A DNA stretch of 6,924 bases. Origin: Syntrophomonadaceae bacterium (GTDB lineage: Bacteria; Bacillota; Dethiobacteria; PWVN01). The notes under the pieces are model-generated. The model saw only the letters and a program-made list of their open reading frames with translations, was not told the origin of the DNA and did not search any database. Below, piece by piece: positions 4,902 through 6,924 of this stretch. The position numbers and the translations under genes are program-made. Where the stretch lies: NCBI GenBank assembly GCA_007136165.1, contig SLHK01000129.1, positions 1-6,924 of the forward strand. The letters are read 5' to 3'. The stretch's first letter is position 1; each line of letters begins with the position of its first letter.

Positions 4902-5752
4902 AGATTTCCGTTTTGAGCGGGAAAGGGGGAACGGGCAAAACCCTGGTGGCCACCAACCTGGCGGCGGCAGTAAGGCCCAGCCAATATGTGGACCTGGATG
5001 TAGAGGAGCCCAATGGTTACCATTTTTTAAAGCCCCGGCTGAGAGAGACGGTTTCCGTAGGGGTCCCGGTACCTCGCCTTGAGGAGGGTAAATGCACCGG
5101 CTGCGGCCTCTGTGCCGGGGTATGCCAGTTCAATGCCCTGGCCGCCATCAAGAATAAGGTACTTATTTTCCCTGAACTGTGCCATCACTGCGGGGCCTGC
5201 AGCCTTGTATGTCCCGAGAAGGCTCTGCAGGAGGTGCAGAGAGAAGTGGGTACTATCAGCATCGGTGAGGAAAGGGATTTTATGCAGGGAGAATTGCAGG
5301 TGGGAGAGCCTGTAGCTGTCCCTCTCATTAACGAATTGAAAAGAAGGGTAAAGGAAAACGGCCCTGTTTTCTTTGACTGCCCCCCGGGAGCTGCCTGCGC
5401 TGTGGTCCATGCGGTGGAAGATACGGACTACTGCCTGCTGGTAACGGAACCAACCCCCTTTGGCCGCCATGACCTGGCCATTGCCGTCAGGCTCATGGAA
5501 AAGTTGGGTTTGCCTTTCGGGGTTTTGATTAACAAAGGGGATGGGAAAAATGGAGATGTCCATCAGTTTTGCCGGGAAAAAGGCAGCAAAATCCTGGCGG
5601 AAATTCCTTTTTCCCTGGAAATCGCCGAAACCTATTCCCGGGGAGAACTGCTGATCCAAGGGGAAAAAGATTGGCTGCACTTCTTTCAAAACCTCTTTGG
5701 AAAAATCAAGGAGGAGGTAGGCCATGAAAACCATCGCCATCCTCAGCGGTAA
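4898..5752 (+). CDS. MinD-type P-loop ATPase with inserted 2[4Fe-4S] ferredoxin domain (copy 1)
   Basis: A 284-residue protein of the MinD/Mrp (SIMIBI) superfamily. It has a deviant Walker A, GKGGTGKT (8-15), with the signature Lys K9, a Walker A' strand with DLDVEEPN (32-39), and Walker B FFDCPPG (158-164). Between them a bacterial-type ferredoxin is inserted, with C66-x2-C69-x2-C72-x3-C76 and C95-x2-C98-x2-C101-x3-C105, enough for two [4Fe-4S] clusters. ATP-driven dimerisation probably gates electron or cluster transfer to a partner. The ATG overlaps the stop of the NifX-like gene by 4 bases. The 3' end overlaps the next gene by 29 bp, so the tail after about residue 275 is encoded by DNA shared with the start of copy 2. 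Where copy 2 has SGKLVTEVR after the ferredoxin, this protein has AVPLINELK. Confidence 0.92.
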   Translation: MKISVLSGKGGTGKTLVATNLAAAVRPSQYVDLDVEEPNGYHFLKPRLRETVSVGVPVPRLEEGKCTGCGLCAGVCQFNALAAIKNKVLIFPELCHHCGACSLVCPEKALQEVQREVGTISIGEERDFMQGELQVGEPVAVPLINELKRRVKENGPVFFDCPPGAACAVVHAVEDTDYCLLVTEPTPFGRHDLAIAVRLMEKLGLPFGVLINKGDGKNGDVHQFCREKGSKILAEIPFSLEIAETYSRGELLIQGEKDWLHFFQNLFGKIKEEVGHENHRHPQR

Positions 5753-6596
5753 AGGAGGAACGGGGAAGACAACCCTGGCGGCATCCCTGGCCCGCCTGGC
5801 CGGAGAGAAAGCCTTGGCGGACTGCGATGTGGAAGCGCCCAACCTGCACATCCTGCTGCAGGGAAAACTGCTGGAAAAAAAGGAATACCGGGGCGCTCAA
5901 ACAGCTTTAATCGATGAGGACCTGTGCCGCCAGTGCGGCCTTTGCAGGGAAGCATGCCGTTTCCAGGCCATAAGCGCCGGGTACCAGGTTATTCCCTTCC
6001 GGTGCGAAGGTTGCGGTGTGTGCAGCCTGGTGTGCCCCCACGGGGCTGCCCACCTGGAGACGGTAAAAACGGGTGACACTTATGTTCATGAGACGGGGGA
6101 GGGTTTGTTCTCCCATGCCCTTCTGGACATCGGGGCGGAGGGCTCAGGAAAACTGGTTACCGAGGTAAGGCGGATTATTCAGCCATATATACAGACAGAA
6201 AAATTATTCTTTATAGACGGTTCGCCGGGAATTGGCTGCGTAGTCATCGCTTCTCTGACAGGCTGTGACGCGGCCATCCTGGTCACCGAACCCACCCTGT
6301 CGGGAAAAAGCGACCTGCTTAGGGTCCTGGACCTGGCAGACCACTTCAGTATTCCTGCCGTTGTCTGTATAAACCGGTTTGATGTGAACCTCGAGCTCAC
6401 CGCAGAAATTGAAGCGTACTGCCGGCAGGCCCGGGTACCGGTACTGGGCAAGATCCCCTTCGACTCCCGGGTTGTGGAGGGGCTCCGGAACTATAAGACA
6501 CCGCTGGAAATGGAAGGCAGCACTGCTGCAGCGGCCATCAGGGGTTTTTGGGAGAATATGCAAAAATACTTGCAAAACGAGGAGGAAGGAGAATGA
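5724..6596 (+). CDS. MinD-type P-loop ATPase with inserted 2[4Fe-4S] ferredoxin domain (copy 2)
   Basis: A 290-residue paralogue of the preceding ATPase with the same architecture: deviant Walker A GKGGTGKT (9-16), DCDVEAPN (33-40), ferredoxin insert with C68-x2-C71-x2-C74-x3-C78 and C94-x2-C97-x2-C100-x3-C104, the GAEGSGKLVTEVR segment (137-149), and Walker B FIDGSPG (163-169). All nucleotide-binding and cluster-ligating residues are present, so both copies should be active. The start is set by GGAGG at 5713-5717, 6 nt before the ATG, and by the P-loop only eight residues in. The two copies are clearly diverged, which suggests a heterodimer or two sequential steps rather than a recent duplication. 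The next gene overlaps by 4 bases (ATGA). It most likely works with the flanking NifX-like proteins in handling a metal cluster. Confidence 0.92.
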   Translation: MKTIAILSGKGGTGKTTLAASLARLAGEKALADCDVEAPNLHILLQGKLLEKKEYRGAQTALIDEDLCRQCGLCREACRFQAISAGYQVIPFRCEGCGVCSLVCPHGAAHLETVKTGDTYVHETGEGLFSHALLDIGAEGSGKLVTEVRRIIQPYIQTEKLFFIDGSPGIGCVVIASLTGCDAAILVTEPTLSGKSDLLRVLDLADHFSIPAVVCINRFDVNLELTAEIEAYCRQARVPVLGKIPFDSRVVEGLRNYKTPLEMEGSTAAAAIRGFWENMQKYLQNEEEGE

Positions 6597-6922
6597 AGGT
6601 AGCCATCGCTGTGGATAGGGAGCAGGTATCTCCCCATTTTGGGCACTGCCAGGAGTTCCGGGTTTTTGAAATTGAAGGGAATAACATTGTTCGCCGGTAC
6701 ACCCTGGAAAATCCCCAACATGTGCCGGGGTTTCTCCCGGGCTTTCTGGCCGGGAAGGCTGTAGAGATCGTTATTGCCGGAGGTATTGGCAGCAGGGCAC
6801 AGGACCTCTTTGCCGAGAGGGGCATCCGCCTCATCTCCGGGGTTAGCGGGCGGCCGGAAGATGTAATCATGAAATATCTGCAGGGGACCCTGGATACGGG
6901 GCCCAACCGCTGTGATCACTAA
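6593..6922 (+). CDS. Second NifX/NifB-family small protein, CDH-ending subtype
   Basis: A 109-residue protein of the same Nitro_FeMo-Co superfamily but a different subtype from the first. MKVAIAV opens the fold. VSPHFGHCQEF (12-22) brings H15, H18 and C19 together; HVPGFLPGFL (43-52), IAGGIGSRAQDLF (61-73) and RGIRLISGV (76-84) follow, and the chain ends in NRCDH (105-109). The His and Cys residues of the HFGHC and CDH motifs are good candidates for metal ligation; this is inference from motif conservation as I remember it. The start at 6593 follows GGAGG (6581-6585) and AAGGAG and overlaps the ATPase stop as ATGA. The gene is complete, with its TAA stop 2 bases before the window ends, so the operon may continue beyond. 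Confidence 0.88.
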   Translation: MKVAIAVDREQVSPHFGHCQEFRVFEIEGNNIVRRYTLENPQHVPGFLPGFLAGKAVEIVIAGGIGSRAQDLFAERGIRLISGVSGRPEDVIMKYLQGTLDTGPNRCDH

Positions 6923-6924
6923 AA

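Noticed and set aside
5027..5851. A 274-codon open frame on the minus strand across the first ferredoxin-ATPase
   Set aside because: It is the antisense shadow of a gene with intact Walker and ferredoxin motifs; its translation shows no recognisable domain and it has no ribosome site.
4521..6922. Nitrogen fixation cluster
   Set aside because: NifX-like family names suggest it, but there are no nitrogenase structural genes or NifB/NifE/NifN in view; such proteins are common in non-fixing anaerobes.

Overview
The window reads as chromosomal DNA from an anaerobic, spore-forming Firmicute, most likely of the Desulfotomaculum/Pelotomaculum/Moorella type. This is inferred from three things: a CotF-like spore-coat protein, strong AGGAGG-type ribosome binding sites with some TTG/GTG starts, and a cluster of NifX-like proteins and ferredoxin-containing MinD-type ATPases typical of strict anaerobes. 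Base composition looks close to half G+C in genes and AT-rich in the promoter regions. There are nine complete protein genes. I see no rRNA, tRNA, CRISPR array, insertion sequence or phage gene.

Layout. (1) 11-481, minus: CotF/ferritin-like coat protein with a TTG start. (2) 482-776: divergent intergenic region with candidate promoters for both sides, a 17-bp inverted repeat, and a possibly structured leader for the next gene. (3) 777-1935, plus: a two-gene unit of an ECF-transporter S component and a class I SAM-dependent methyltransferase. (4) 3612-1913, minus: an ABC-2 exporter, ATPase then permease with a 4-base ATGA overlap. The permease 3' end runs 23 bp into the convergent methyltransferase gene. 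(5) 3613-3896: divergent region with a near-consensus promoter for the exporter, overlapped by two adjacent palindromes. (6) 3897-4370, plus: a DUF134 predicted DNA-binding protein with a cysteine-rich tail, followed by a clean intrinsic terminator. (7) 4447-6922, plus: a strong promoter carrying a 9-bp inverted repeat, then four overlapping genes: NifX-like protein, Fd/MinD ATPase 1, Fd/MinD ATPase 2, second NifX-like protein.

The most interesting part is 3897-6922. Two different P-loop ATPases, each with an inserted 2[4Fe-4S] ferredoxin domain, are flanked by two different small NifX/NifB-family proteins and preceded by a putative regulator. This resembles the orange-protein (ORP) gene clusters of Desulfovibrio and related clusters in other anaerobes, and suggests ATP- and redox-dependent handling of a metal cluster (Fe-S or Mo/Fe/Cu-S). 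No sigma-54-type promoter is evident here. Instead there is a sigma-A-like promoter with an inverted repeat placed so that a bound protein would block it. Function and cargo are inference.

The ECF S component/methyltransferase pair probably serves uptake and modification of a small molecule that I cannot name. The ABC-2 exporter appears to be under its own operator-type control.
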